From the NCBI GenBank assembly GCA_965199185.1, contig CBDAQW010000005.1:123073-187072 (forward strand): a stretch of DNA of 64,000 nucleotides, written 5' to 3'. Source of the stretch: Endozoicomonas sp965199185 (GTDB taxonomy: Bacteria > Pseudomonadota > Gammaproteobacteria > Pseudomonadales > Endozoicomonadaceae). Of this stretch, positions 51,555 through 61,083 are shown in pieces (positions within the stretch are counted from its first letter, which is position 1; each line of letters begins with the position of its first letter). The notes under the pieces are model-generated. The model worked only from the letters and a program-made list of their open reading frames with translations, had not been told where the DNA came from and searched no databases. Position numbers and translations under genes: made by a program.

Positions 51555-53012
51555 ATGAAGCCATCCCTACAACTTAAAATGGGCCAGCAGCTGGCGATGA
51601 CTCCCCAGCTGCAACAGGCTATCCGGCTGCTGCAACTATCAACCCTGGATCTTCAGCACGAAATTCAGGAAGTACTGGAATCCAATCCAATGCTGGAGGC
51701 TGAAGAGCAACAGCCTGAACTGCCTTCCGAGAACCGCAATAAAGAAGAACTGGTGGATTTCAGCGAAGCCAATGCGGAGCCTCGTGAAAAGGAAGAGCCG
51801 GAATGGGCTGATAGCATTCCCAATGATCTTCCTGTCGATACCGGCTGGGACGACGTCTATTCCAATCTGCCAGCATCGGCACCCAGCGAAGAATTCGACC
51901 CTTTGGCTCGCACAAAATCCACAGATTCCCTGCAGGATCATCTGGAATGGCAGCTCAATATGACGCCCATGACAGACCGCGACCGAATACTGGGGCTAGC
52001 GATTATTGAAAGCGTAAATCCCGATGGCTATCTGAACAGCAGCATTGATGAGCTGTTCGTCTCTTTACAGCCCCAACTGGCAGAACTTGAAATAGATGAA
52101 GTCAGGGTACTTCAGCATCAAATCCAGCGCTTCGACCCTATTGGCTGCGCCAGTCAGGATTTGCAAGAGTGTCTTTTGGTTCAGCTCAGCCAGCTTCCAA
52201 CAGAGACCTCTCACAGAGAGGCAGCAGAGAAGCTGGTCAGAAATCATCTCAATGCACTGGGCAGTCGCGATTATGCGCAGATCATGCGTCGCTCGCGCCT
52301 GAAAGAAGACCAACTCAGGGATGCACTGCAACTTATTCAGAGCCTGACGCCCAAACCAGGAACCATAATCGACCAGGGAAGCGCCGAGTATGTAATTCCT
52401 GATATTTCTGTCCGTAAGATAAAAGAACGATGGTCTGTTGAACTAAACTCTGAAGCCCTGCCCAAACTGAAAATCAATAACAATTATGCGTCCATGGTGC
52501 AGCGAGCCAACAACAGTCGCGACAATGTATTTATGAAAAACAATCTGCAGGAAGCTCGCTGGTTTTTGAAAAACCTGCAGAGTCGTAACGAAACCTTATT
52601 GAAAGTCGCCACCAAGATTGTCTCCTATCAACAGGAGTTTCTGGAAAAAGGTGATGAAGGTATGAGGCCTCTGGTATTGGCTGACATTGCTGATGCCGTT
52701 GATATGCACGAGTCAACAATTTCCAGGGTAACGACTCAGAAATTTATGCATACGCCCCGGGGTGTTTTCGAATTAAAATATTTTTTCTCCAGCCATGTCA
52801 GCACTACAGAAGGCGGAGAGTGTTCTTCCACCGCAATCCGTGCCAGAATCAAAAAACTGATTGCGGATGAAAATCCCAGAAAGCCCCTGAGCGATAACAA
52901 AATAGCAACCCTACTGAAAGAAGAAGGTATTAAAGTGGCACGCCGTACTATTGCCAAATACCGGGAGTCGATGAACCTTCCTCCTTCTAATGAAAGGAAG
53001 CAATTAGTGTAA
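51555..53012 (+). CDS. rpoN: RNA polymerase sigma-54 factor
   Basis: 485 residues. Region I is Gln/Leu-rich (SLQLKMGQQLAMTPQLQQAIRLL) for enhancer response. The acidic region II covers about 50-115. The core-binding and helix-turn-helix parts (VDMHESTISRVTTQKFMHTPRG) are present, and the RpoN box is read as ARRTIAKYRE near the C-terminus. ATG 51555 gives the standard MKPSLQLKMGQQ start. Followed by hpf-ptsN-rapZ-ptsO as usual. Confidence 0.96.
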   Translation: MKPSLQLKMGQQLAMTPQLQQAIRLLQLSTLDLQHEIQEVLESNPMLEAEEQQPELPSENRNKEELVDFSEANAEPREKEEPEWADSIPNDLPVDTGWDDVYSNLPASAPSEEFDPLARTKSTDSLQDHLEWQLNMTPMTDRDRILGLAIIESVNPDGYLNSSIDELFVSLQPQLAELEIDEVRVLQHQIQRFDPIGCASQDLQECLLVQLSQLPTETSHREAAEKLVRNHLNALGSRDYAQIMRRSRLKEDQLRDALQLIQSLTPKPGTIIDQGSAEYVIPDISVRKIKERWSVELNSEALPKLKINNNYASMVQRANNSRDNVFMKNNLQEARWFLKNLQSRNETLLKVATKIVSYQQEFLEKGDEGMRPLVLADIADAVDMHESTISRVTTQKFMHTPRGVFELKYFFSSHVSTTEGGECSSTAIRARIKKLIADENPRKPLSDNKIATLLKEEGIKVARRTIAKYRESMNLPPSNERKQLV

Positions 53013-53153
53013 CAAAGGCTTTTTTACGCCTTTTTACCATTTTTTGTTTCAGGGCAACGCAAGCACTGCCTGCAGTGTTAAACTTTAAACCTACCAGCCT
53101 GAATGATCCCGAAGGCTGGCGATTCAATGAAAACGGGAACAGGAGAGCGCTAC

Positions 53154-53465
53154 ATGCAAGTCAACATCAGTGGACACCATGTCGAGGTAACAGAAGCTCT
53201 GCACGATTATGTAACCAAGAAACTGGAACGTCTTGATGCACACTTTGACCATATCACCAATGTTCAGGTGACTCTCAGTGTAGAGAAGCTAACCCATAAA
53301 GCTGAAGCTACCCTGCATACGCGAGGTGCTGACATAAATGCCACTTCTCAGAACGAAGACATGTACGCTGCCATCGACCAGTTATCGGACAAACTGGACA
53401 GACAGCTGGTAAAACACAAAGAAAAAAACCTTAATCGAATGCAGGGTGCCGGTCATCGCATCTAA
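53154..53465 (+). CDS. hpf: Ribosome hibernation-promoting factor
   Basis: 103 residues, the short HPF form. Starts MQVNISGHHVEVTEAL with AGGAGAG upstream. The beta-alpha-beta fold residues VTLSVEKLTHKAEATLH and DMYAAIDQLSDKLDRQLVKHKEK are typical. It binds the 30S decoding centre and promotes 100S dimers in stationary phase. Confidence 0.94.
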   Translation: MQVNISGHHVEVTEALHDYVTKKLERLDAHFDHITNVQVTLSVEKLTHKAEATLHTRGADINATSQNEDMYAAIDQLSDKLDRQLVKHKEKNLNRMQGAGHRI

Positions 53466-53480
53466 TTGCGCTCACGCTGT

Positions 53481-53945
53481 ATGATTATCAAACAGATCCT
53501 GACTCAGGGGCGCACCCACAGTGGTGTGTCCGCTGCCAGCAAGAAAAAAATCCTTGAACTCGTAGCCGATCACATCAGTAGCGAGGTACCGACCATTAAC
53601 GCCGTCGAACTTTTCGATGCGCTGGTAACCCGTGAGAGACTAGGCACCACTGGCCTGGGGAATGGCATCGCCCTACCCCACTGCCGGTTTAAAAGCTGTC
53701 CGGAGCCTACGGGTTTGTTTCTGCGCATGGAACAGCCCGTCGACTATGATGCCGTTGATCGCCAACCCGTTGATCTGATCTTCGCCTTGATTGTTCCGGA
53801 TGGCGATAACCAGGAACACCTGCTAATGCTGAAGGCTCTGGCAGAACGTTTTCATTCTGAAAATACCATTCAAAACCTTCGACAGGCTGAAAGCACCACT
53901 GAACTGTATAACATTCTCATTGGCAATGCTCCAGTCGAAAGTTAA
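53481..53945 (+). CDS. ptsN: Nitrogen PTS enzyme IIA (EIIA-Ntr)
   Basis: 154 residues. The phosphorylated His lies in TGLGNGIALPHCRF. PTS EIIA type-2 fold (VDLIFALIVPDGDNQEHLLMLKALAERF). Receives phosphate from NPr (ptsO, three genes on) and regulates potassium and nitrogen responses. Starts at ATG 53481; an upstream TTG at 53466 abuts the hpf stop but is unlikely. Confidence 0.93.
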   Translation: MIIKQILTQGRTHSGVSAASKKKILELVADHISSEVPTINAVELFDALVTRERLGTTGLGNGIALPHCRFKSCPEPTGLFLRMEQPVDYDAVDRQPVDLIFALIVPDGDNQEHLLMLKALAERFHSENTIQNLRQAESTTELYNILIGNAPVES

Positions 53946-54169
53946 TTACCACTGCCCGGGCGCTTGCGCCCATTCTTCCAACCTACTGAAAAGCTCTGCC
54001 ATTTCTCTTACTCCGTTTTACTAGCCTCTCCAATCAAATCGTGTACCATTAAAAAAACGGCTTTAAAATTCCGGAAAGGCTTAATGTCCGCACTACACTT
54101 TTACTCAGGCTGGCTGGAAATAACATCTCCTGCTAAAACCAGATTCAACCATATCAAAAAGGAGTTGCC

Positions 54170-55051
54170 GTGAAATTAGTGATCATTAGTGGGCGTTCCG
54201 GCTCCGGTAAAAGCTCGGCTCTGCACGCGCTTGAGGATGAAGGGTTTTACTGTGTCGATAACCTGCCGGCCAGCATGCTCAGCCAGCTTCCTGACACTCT
54301 GAAAGATTCTCACAACAGTTCTCACAACGCTCCTCATAAAAGCTCGCCTAAAATGGCCGTCAGCATTGATGTTCGCAACCTGCCCGGTGCTCTTGAGAAC
54401 TTTGATGAACTGGTAACAACGCTGGAAAAGAAAAACATTGAGTGCCAGGTCATCTATCTGGATGCCGGTACAGAAAATTTGATGAAACGCTACAGCTCGA
54501 CTCGTAGAAAGCATCCTCTAAGCGATAACAATACTTCTCTGAAAGAAGCCATCGAGCGTGAGACAGCGCTCCTGGCACCAGTATTGGCAAGCGCTAATAT
54601 CCACATAGACACATCACCCATGTCAGTTCATGAAATCCGTGAGCTGGTACGTGAACAAGTGTGTGGCGACAGCAGCAAAACCATGACTGTAATGTTTCAG
54701 TCATTTGGTTTCAAACATGGCATTCCCTCGGACGCTGATTTTATTTTTGATGTTCGCTGCTTGCCCAACCCATTCTGGGTAGAATCTCTGAGAATGTACA
54801 CAGGCCGGGATAAACCAGTGCAGGCGTTTCTTGAAAAAGAGACCGACGTTCAGGCCATGAAAAATGACATCATTCAGTTCGTCGAAAAATGGCTGCCAAA
54901 GTTTGAATCCGGACAACGAAGTTACATGACGGTCGCTATTGGCTGTACTGGTGGTCAGCATCGTTCCGTTTATATTTGTCAGTCATTGGGTGATGAATTT
55001 CGCAATAAACTTGGCCATGTTCAGGTTCGACACAGGGAGCTTCCTGAATAA
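54170..55051 (+). CDS. rapZ: RNase adapter protein RapZ
   Basis: 293 residues, GTG start with AAGGAG five bp upstream. Walker A GRSGSGKS, VDNLP, FGFKHGIPSDADFIFDVRCLPNP and AIGCTGGQHRSVYI are the family motifs. In E. coli RapZ presents sRNA GlmZ to RNase E and senses glucosamine-6-phosphate. About residues 45-58 form a Ser/His/Asn-rich insertion (SHNSSHNAPHKSS) not in the E. coli protein. Its stop overlaps the ptsO start. Confidence 0.95.
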   Translation: MKLVIISGRSGSGKSSALHALEDEGFYCVDNLPASMLSQLPDTLKDSHNSSHNAPHKSSPKMAVSIDVRNLPGALENFDELVTTLEKKNIECQVIYLDAGTENLMKRYSSTRRKHPLSDNNTSLKEAIERETALLAPVLASANIHIDTSPMSVHEIRELVREQVCGDSSKTMTVMFQSFGFKHGIPSDADFIFDVRCLPNPFWVESLRMYTGRDKPVQAFLEKETDVQAMKNDIIQFVEKWLPKFESGQRSYMTVAIGCTGGQHRSVYICQSLGDEFRNKLGHVQVRHRELPE

Positions 55052-55320
55052 TGATCAGTCAGCAGATCAGGATTATAAACAAATTAGGACTTCATGCTCG
55101 TGCGGCATCCAAATTTGTCTCAACATCCGCGGCATTTACCAGTCAGATCAAAGTTGCCTATAACGGCCGTACCGTCGATGGGAAAAGCATCATGGCGATT
55201 ATGATGCTGGCCGCTGGCCAGGGTGCTGAACTAGAGCTCAACTTTGATGGTGAAGATGAACAGGAAGCCTGTAAGGCATTGTGTGCCCTGATCAATAATT
55301 ATTTTGATGAAGGTGAGTAA
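55051..55320 (+). CDS. ptsO: Nitrogen PTS phosphocarrier NPr
   Basis: 89 residues, HPr fold. Active His in NKLGLHARAASKF (near residue 15), and the Ser region GKSIMAIMML. Start codon overlaps the rapZ stop by one base (TAATG), implying coupled translation. Confidence 0.95.
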   Translation: MISQQIRIINKLGLHARAASKFVSTSAAFTSQIKVAYNGRTVDGKSIMAIMMLAAGQGAELELNFDGEDEQEACKALCALINNYFDEGE

Positions 55321-55449
55321 ACGACCTCTTAGAAGCTGTTTATGATCTTTTTCAGTCTACGATAAGATTGTGAACAATTTTTTAACCCTCTGATGAAATA
55401 TTTTTCAGATATTCTGGCAATATCTGACTCAAACTGCAGGCGGATTAAC

Positions 55450-56808
55450 ATGGCCCAGCAACTGCAACTGAGTATCGGCGAAAAGGAGCTACAGCAACTA
55501 ACAGATGCTCTGGAAAACGGCGTGTCTGCCGATCTTCGCACCATGCTGAACAGCCTGCCACCAGCAGACTCAGCACATTTGCTGGAATCCTCCCCTCCCA
55601 GATTACGCAGCCTGCTCTGGCGACTTATTGATCGCGAACAAGAGGGCGATGTTCTCCAGGAATTAAGCGATGATGTGCGTCAGTTTTTTCTGGATCGGAT
55701 GAATGTAGCCGAGCTGAAAGCCATTATCGAAGGTCAGGATGTCGATGATATAGCCGACCTTCTGCAACAACTTCCCGATGCCATTACCCGCAAAGTACTA
55801 GACTCCATGGATAGCATGGACCGGCAGCGAGTCGAAGCCGTTCTGGTCTTTCCGGAAGATTCTGCGGGCGGTCTGATGAACACAGACACGATTACCATTC
55901 GCCCCAGCAACACAGTCGATGTCGTTTTGCGCTATCTGCGCCGACACGAAGAAATCCCGGACATGACCGATAGCCTACTTGTCGTCAACCGTCGGGATGA
56001 ATACATTGGTCGGGTTCCTCTCACACTGCTACTAACTACCGATCCTGCAGACACCATCCATGAAGTCATGCTCACCGACCTTGATCCGATTCACGCGGAT
56101 ACAAAAGACACTCAAGTGGCCCAGCTATTTGAACGCCAGGACTTGGTCTCCGCCCCTGTAGTAGACGACAGCGGAAAACTATTGGGTCGAATCACTATTG
56201 ACGACGTCGTCGATGTTATCCGGGAAGAAGCTGAACATTCTATGATGAGCATGGCGGGTTTGGATGACGATGAAGACACCTTTGCTCCTGCGCTAAGAAC
56301 GGCTAGACGCCGGGCGATCTGGCTTGGTGTTAATCTGATCACTGCCTTTATTGCTGCCTCCGTCATCGGTCTGTTTCAGGACACCATCGACAAAGTCGTT
56401 GCCCTTGCCGTTCTGATGCCAATTGTTGCCGGTATGGGTGGCAATGCCGGCAGTCAGGCATTGACTTTGATGATTCGGGCTATGGCGCTGGGGCAAATCA
56501 GCACCAGTAATTTACGCTGGCTGCTCAGTCGTGAGTTAGTGGCTGGTTTTCTCAATGGCGTATTATGGGCGGGTTTAGTGTCGATTATCGCCTGGTTCTG
56601 GTTTGGTGACCCGATTATTTCAATAGTGATCGCCTGCGCTATGGTCATCAATCTCAGCGTAGCGGTGATCGTTGGAGCCAGCCTGCCAGTCATTTTAAAA
56701 TCCATCAATATCGACCCAGCTCTGGCTGGAACCATTATTCTGACCACCATTTCTGATGTTGTCGGCTTTGTCTCTTTCCTTGGTTTGGCTACAGCATTCT
56801 ACCACTGA
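55450..56808 (+). CDS. mgtE: Magnesium transporter MgtE
   Basis: 452 residues. N-domain of superhelical repeats (ELSDDVRQFFLDRMNVAELKAIIEG), CBS pair (about 135-255), plug helix, then five transmembrane segments with the conserved PIVAGMGGNAGSQALTLMIRA pore motif. A Mg2+-gated channel. ATG 55450 has AGGCGGA upstream. Confidence 0.94.
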   Translation: MAQQLQLSIGEKELQQLTDALENGVSADLRTMLNSLPPADSAHLLESSPPRLRSLLWRLIDREQEGDVLQELSDDVRQFFLDRMNVAELKAIIEGQDVDDIADLLQQLPDAITRKVLDSMDSMDRQRVEAVLVFPEDSAGGLMNTDTITIRPSNTVDVVLRYLRRHEEIPDMTDSLLVVNRRDEYIGRVPLTLLLTTDPADTIHEVMLTDLDPIHADTKDTQVAQLFERQDLVSAPVVDDSGKLLGRITIDDVVDVIREEAEHSMMSMAGLDDDEDTFAPALRTARRRAIWLGVNLITAFIAASVIGLFQDTIDKVVALAVLMPIVAGMGGNAGSQALTLMIRAMALGQISTSNLRWLLSRELVAGFLNGVLWAGLVSIIAWFWFGDPIISIVIACAMVINLSVAVIVGASLPVILKSINIDPALAGTIILTTISDVVGFVSFLGLATAFYH

Positions 56809-56886
56809 ACCTCTTCTTGCAGTTCTTCAATAACTGTCTATGTTACAGAGACCTGAATAACGCTTACGCAGCGATGGTGATCAAAA

Positions 56887-57210
56887 GTGTCTGAAGAATT
56901 TGAAAAGAAAGTTCATAGGGAATTCAACCTGATTCATCGACAATTAGCCGACCATGGGCAGATGTTGAGCGAACTCAAAGTTGGCCAGAAAAAGCTTGAA
57001 GTCGGACAGCAGCAGTTGGAAGGCAAAATTGAAACCATTGAGTTAGAAGTCTCAAGTATCAGATCAGAAGTCTCAAGCATCAGATCAGAAATCTCAAGCA
57101 TCAAATCAGATATCGGTGAACTGCGGGCAGATATGATCATGATGGACAGTAAACTCACCTATCTGTGTGACTTTATACGCAGACAAATACAAGATGAAGA
57201 CGATGATTAA
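56887..57210 (+). CDS. Coiled-coil protein with heptad minisatellite
   Basis: 107 residues starting at a GTG (GGTGA upstream). Almost entirely helical and charged. Residues ~55-75 are three perfect heptads (VSSIRSE, VSSIRSE, ISSIKSD) encoded by a 21-bp tandem repeat at 57050-57112. No transmembrane segment or known domain; the end is acidic (QDEDDD). Likely a homo-oligomeric coiled coil of unknown role, between mgtE and pmbA. Confidence 0.6.
   Translation: MSEEFEKKVHREFNLIHRQLADHGQMLSELKVGQKKLEVGQQQLEGKIETIELEVSSIRSEVSSIRSEISSIKSDIGELRADMIMMDSKLTYLCDFIRRQIQDEDDD
57050..57112 (+). repeat. 21-bp tandem repeat, three units
   Basis: TCTCAAGTATCAGATCAGAAG, then two near-identical units with one to three changes. 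In frame with the coiled-coil gene, so copy-number change would add or remove single heptads. Confidence 0.85.
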
Positions 57211-57260
57211 TACTGCCCGGCTTTATCCAATGAAAGCTAAAACCAGGCTTATTCATTAGT

Positions 57261-58616
57261 TTAACTCCCTGCCAACTTCATCTTCTCAACCAAAATAGAT
57301 CCAGTTTGAATGTTACCACGCCGGTCAACATCATTACCCACTGCCACAATGTTCTGATAAATATCTTTCAGGTTACCGGCAATTGTTACCTCCGAGACCG
57401 GAAACTGAATAGCGCCATTCTCAACCCAGAAGCCACCCGCACCACGCGAATAATCACCAGTAACTGTATTAACGCCCTGCCCCATCAACTCAGTGACCAG
57501 CAACCCGGTTCCCATCTGCTGTAACAACTCTTGCTGGCTGCCAGCGTTACTTTCTACAAACAGGTTATTCACACCCCCCGCATTACCAGTACTGGGCATC
57601 CCCAGCTTACGACCTGAGTAAGTACTCAGTATGTAATTCTGCAACACGCCTTCAGTAATATAATCTTTGGCTCTGGTCGCCAGACCGTCATTATCAAAAC
57701 TGGCCGAGCCAATACCTTTCTTCAAATGAGGCTGCTCATGAATTCTCATCCAGTCCGGGAAGACCGGCTTGCCCAAATGATCTAACAAAAAAGAAGCCTG
57801 TCGATACAAACTGCCACCACTGATAGCACCAAGAAAATGTCCAATCAGCCCAGAAGCCAATTCCGGTGCAAAAAGTACAGGCACTTCTCCGGTATTTATT
57901 TTTCGTCCGCCCAGACGTGCCAGCGTTCTTTGCGCAGCGATACGCCCTACACGTTCAGCGTCGTCCATATCAGATACCGAACGGGCCAGTGTGTACCAAT
58001 AGTCTCTTTGCATCTGATCATTTTCCGAACCGATCAGCACCAGACTTAAACTGTGCCGACTGGACACATAGCTGCCTATAAAACCATGACTGTTACCATA
58101 AACCCGACAACCCTGATGAGTATTCACAGAGGCACCATCAGAATTAGTGATTTTATCACTAACAGAACGCCCAGCCTGTTCACAGGTCAGAGCAAGCTCG
58201 ATGGCTTCTTCAGCATTGATAGACCAGGGGTGGTAGAGATCAAGTTCAGGCAGGTCGGTTGCCATCAACGCGGGTTCAGCCAAACCCGCACAAGGGTCTT
58301 CGGAAGCATAACTGGCAATATCAATGGCTGCCTTGACGGTCTCCCTGATGGCATCAGGACTGCTGTCAGAAGTACTGGCAGAACCTTTTTTCTTACCCAG
58401 ATAAACCGTAATGCCAAATCCCTGATCGCGATTAAACTCAACGGTGTCTACTTCACCAAGGCGCACACTGGTGGATAGACCTGCATCCAGACTAACCCCA
58501 ACCTCACAGGCATCAGCTCCCTGATTGGCAGCCTCATTCAGTATCGCTTCCGTCAACGCTTTCAGGCGCACTTCTTCACTTTTAGGATCCAGAACAGTAT
58601 TTGCAGACTCAGCCAT
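57261..58616 (-). CDS. pmbA: Metalloprotease PmbA/TldE
   Basis: 451 residues. Recognised by GADACEVGVSLDAGLSTSVRLGEVDTVEFNRDQGFGITVYLGKKKGSASTSD-type N-terminus (split here into its parts, residues ~34-85) and C-terminal TGDYSRGAGGFWVENG. TldE is the partner of the zinc protease TldD and itself lacks the HExxxH motif, as here. The pair process microcin B17 and degrade unfolded peptides. tldD is not in the window. Divergent from yjgA, a conserved arrangement. Confidence 0.92.
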   Translation of the reverse strand: MAESANTVLDPKSEEVRLKALTEAILNEAANQGADACEVGVSLDAGLSTSVRLGEVDTVEFNRDQGFGITVYLGKKKGSASTSDSSPDAIRETVKAAIDIASYASEDPCAGLAEPALMATDLPELDLYHPWSINAEEAIELALTCEQAGRSVSDKITNSDGASVNTHQGCRVYGNSHGFIGSYVSSRHSLSLVLIGSENDQMQRDYWYTLARSVSDMDDAERVGRIAAQRTLARLGGRKINTGEVPVLFAPELASGLIGHFLGAISGGSLYRQASFLLDHLGKPVFPDWMRIHEQPHLKKGIGSASFDNDGLATRAKDYITEGVLQNYILSTYSGRKLGMPSTGNAGGVNNLFVESNAGSQQELLQQMGTGLLVTELMGQGVNTVTGDYSRGAGGFWVENGAIQFPVSEVTIAGNLKDIYQNIVAVGNDVDRRGNIQTGSILVEKMKLAGS

Positions 58617-58698
58617 GATTCCACCTGAAACTTTCCAATTATTTATCTGTATTCTGCCGTTCTTTCGAAGGAAAAAACAAACGCAATTTCAAAACACT

Positions 58699-58780
58699 AC
58701 CCAGTGTGTGACGTTTAACTTCAATATGGCTATCCATGCCCATGGATCGGCAACCAACAAGATAAAAGTCACACATGACG
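58699..58780. repeat. MITE-like palindromic element, family A copy 6, internally deleted
   Basis: About 82 bp keeping the ends (GTGTGTGACGTTTAACTTC and GATAAAAGTCACACATGACG) and the CCATGG block, but lacking the central ~100 bp. The right tip ATGACGT equals the altered left tip of copy 3. No target duplication recognised. Confidence 0.7.
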
Positions 58781-58897
58781 TAAACACTTTAAAATACTTG
58801 AAAACACCTTAAAACAATATTGCCCTGTGCGAAAAACATCACACCCGCTGGTCAATCTGCAGTAAAATTAGCATTAATTTAACAAGCCTTAAGTATT

Positions 58898-59434
58898 ATG
58901 AGTAAACGTTCTAAAAACGATGACCTTGTCTGGGATGATGAAGAGCAGGAAGAGATCATTTATGTCAGCCGGGCTGAACTGAAACGCGACATGCAGGAAC
59001 TCAAGGATATGGGTTCTCGCCTGATGGAAATGAAACCATCATTACTCGACAAACTCCCTTTACATGACCGGCTGCGAGCTGCGCTGGACGAAAGCAAACG
59101 CATCAAAAGCATGAATGCCCGTAAGCGGCATCTGGGCTTTATCGGTAAGCTGATGCAGGATCAGGATGTAGAACCCATCAAGGAGCTGCTTTCCCGTCTT
59201 GATGCTTCCAGCGATGACTACAATCGTCATTTCCATCAACTGGAACGCTGGCGTGATCGCCTGATTGCTGAAGGCCAGGCCGCCATGACTGACTTTCTGG
59301 ATAAATACCCTCAGGCTGACCACCAACATGTACGACAGCTGGTTCGTAACGCACAGAAAGAAGCCAAGCAAGAAAAACCACCTGCCGCAGCCCGTAAGCT
59401 GTTCAAATACATTCGTGAACTGGATGATATCTGA
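58898..59434 (+). CDS. yjgA: Ribosome-associated protein YjgA (DarP)
   Basis: 178 residues, highly charged and helical. The opening DDLVWDDEEQEEIIYVSRAELKRD and the RLRAALDESKRIKSMNARKRHLGFIGKLM segment are diagnostic of DUF615/YjgA, which associates with late 50S ribosomal precursors. Next to pmbA as in many gammaproteobacteria. Confidence 0.93.
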   Translation: MSKRSKNDDLVWDDEEQEEIIYVSRAELKRDMQELKDMGSRLMEMKPSLLDKLPLHDRLRAALDESKRIKSMNARKRHLGFIGKLMQDQDVEPIKELLSRLDASSDDYNRHFHQLERWRDRLIAEGQAAMTDFLDKYPQADHQHVRQLVRNAQKEAKQEKPPAAARKLFKYIRELDDI

Positions 59435-59445
59435 CACTTAATTCA

Positions 59446-59628
59446 AACCCGATATGTGACTTTTAATTTCAACATGGCTATCCATGCCACGTGGATCCCG
59501 TACAGTCCCTGTACGGGATGACAGCAGAGTGCACAAAACCTCTACTCGCTGTCATTCTGTACAGAGAGTGTACAGAACCCATAAGCCATGGACTGGCAAC
59601 CTACGAGATAAAAGTCACACATCGGGTT
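59446..59628. repeat. MITE-like palindromic element, family A copy 4
   Basis: 183 bp, same orientation as copy 2, terminal repeats AACCCGATATGTGACTTTTA and the inverse of AACCCGATGTGTGACTTTTA. Flanked by the direct repeat AATTCA (59440-59445 and 59629-59634). Its right tip overlaps the TAA stop of the converging glycerophosphodiesterase gene. Confidence 0.85.
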
Positions 59629-60352
59629 AATTCAAACTATCTTTAAACAGCTGGGGCTTGTCCGTGAAAATCCCATTGACCCCCCAGCTAAGCAGTTCTT
59701 CCGCCTGATTCTTATCATTAACGGTATAACAGTACAACTCATAGCCCGCCTGCTTAATCAATGCCACCTGCTCTTGCGATAAATGCTGGGCGTTTGCATG
59801 AATACTTCTGGCATCTGCATTCATTGCTTGCGTTTGCCAATCTTCCGGCAACTCGTCAAAAAGACAACCGATACGAGCTTCATGGATGCCATGAAAATGC
59901 ATTAACGCTGAATAATCAAAGCTTGTGACCAGAAGCTGTTGTAAAGGAAAGTGTACTTCTTCCAAAACATTGGCCGCTTGCCTGGCTAACAGCTCTGTAT
60001 CACAGTTATTCACTTTAAGTTCCAGATTTAAACTCAAACCCAGTTCCATGATTAATTCCAATGCCTGCTTCAGTGTTGGAACTTTTTCATCAGCAAAACT
60101 TTTTGCAAACCAGCTTCCTGCATCCAGCTCTAGCAAGTCTGCCAGTGAAAAGTTCTTGATATGACCGCTTTGACTGGTGGTTCTATCAACAGATTCATCA
60201 TGAAACATCACAGCCTGACCATCACCGGTGAGAGTCACATCCAACTCTATCCAGCTCAAACCCAAATCTGCTGCCTGACGAATGCCAGCCAATGTGTTTT
60301 CAGGAGCCAGATTAGCCACGCCCCGATGCCCTATTATTCTGCCCATCAACAT
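59627..60352 (-). CDS. Glycerophosphodiester phosphodiesterase
   Basis: 241 residues (UgpQ-like, cytosolic). GDPD signatures are GHRGVANLAPENTLAG (metal and catalytic His), WIELDVTLTGDG, and FHDESVDRTT with the second His. It releases glycerol-3-phosphate and an alcohol from phospholipid head-group diesters. The start at 60352 (GGTGA upstream) gives family length; the frame remains open for ~70 codons upstream but holds no ATG. Stop codon is formed at the edge of a family A element; without the element the frame would also end in TAA. Confidence 0.92.
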   Translation of the reverse strand: MLMGRIIGHRGVANLAPENTLAGIRQAADLGLSWIELDVTLTGDGQAVMFHDESVDRTTSQSGHIKNFSLADLLELDAGSWFAKSFADEKVPTLKQALELIMELGLSLNLELKVNNCDTELLARQAANVLEEVHFPLQQLLVTSFDYSALMHFHGIHEARIGCLFDELPEDWQTQAMNADARSIHANAQHLSQEQVALIKQAGYELYCYTVNDKNQAEELLSWGVNGIFTDKPQLFKDSLN

Positions 60353-60758
60353 GTGTTCACCATCACCTTCTTCTTGTTTGTCTTTTTTATTTTCTTGCAG
60401 CGTACTCTGTCCAGCCTGCGCCAATTCACTGACTGACAGATAGCAACCTGCCGCACTCAGGTAATGCGTATCATGAATTGAAGGCTGACCGTAACAAAAA
60501 GGCTGTAGATTCGAAAAAAACACGACAACAACATACCAACAATTTTTGTTAAAAGGTATGTATCTCAAGAGGGCTCTCCTTTCATTTTCATTTTTTTAAA
60601 ACAAGCATGATAAAAAATAGCAGGTGCGAGCCAACCTGTAGAAAATTCAGAAACCGATATCAATAGCAAGTCTGAGATCTACGCTGGTCGTGTTACAGCG
60701 AAACATGCATAGCAATGGGATGCTGAAGAATAATGAAACGGGAATAAAAGAAGACATT
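60353..60758. other. Intergenic region between the phosphodiesterase and tRNA-His genes
   Basis: About 400 bp. The left part carries the presumed phosphodiesterase promoter. No gene, family repeat or clear terminator is visible. Confidence 0.5.
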
Positions 60759-60834
60759 TGGGGTGGGCGAAGGGGCTCGAACCCTCGACCACCGGAATCA
60801 CAATCCGGGGCTCTACCAACTGAGCTACGCCCAC
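60759..60834 (-). tRNA. tRNA-His(GTG)
   Basis: Acceptor GTGGGCG/CGCCCAC, anticodon loop TTGTGAT (anticodon GTG), T-loop GTTCGAGCC, CCA encoded. An extra G at -1 opposite C73, the tRNA-His identity pair, is present at 60835. Confidence 0.95.
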
Positions 60835-60882
60835 CACAAATTAGGGATTTCATTCAGAATGGATATCTGAAGTGAAAGATAA

Positions 60883-60958
60883 TGGGGTGGGCGAAGGGGC
60901 TCGAACCCTCGACCACCGGAATCACAATCCGGGGCTCTACCAACTGAGCTACGCCCAC
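60883..60958 (-). tRNA. tRNA-His(GTG)
   Basis: Identical to the copy at 60759-60834, including encoded CCA and the G at -1 (60959). Spacer of 48 bp between the two. Confidence 0.95.
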
Positions 60959-61083
60959 CATTACCGCTGCAGAAGATACGTCATCCACAACAACGGCGCT
61001 GATTATAAGGAAACCGCTCAACCTTGCAAGCAAAAATAAGCGGTTAACGTATAAGCCGAAACTGTTTTATTGAAAAACAACTG

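Noticed and set aside
53964..54173. 69-codon frame between ptsN and rapZ
   Set aside because: Short, poorly positioned ribosome site, overlaps the rapZ start and shows no family resemblance.
60353..60568. N-terminal extension of the glycerophosphodiesterase as a signal or membrane domain
   Set aside because: There is no ATG in the extension, only a TTG at its far end, and the ATG at 60352 has a ribosome site and gives the normal family length.
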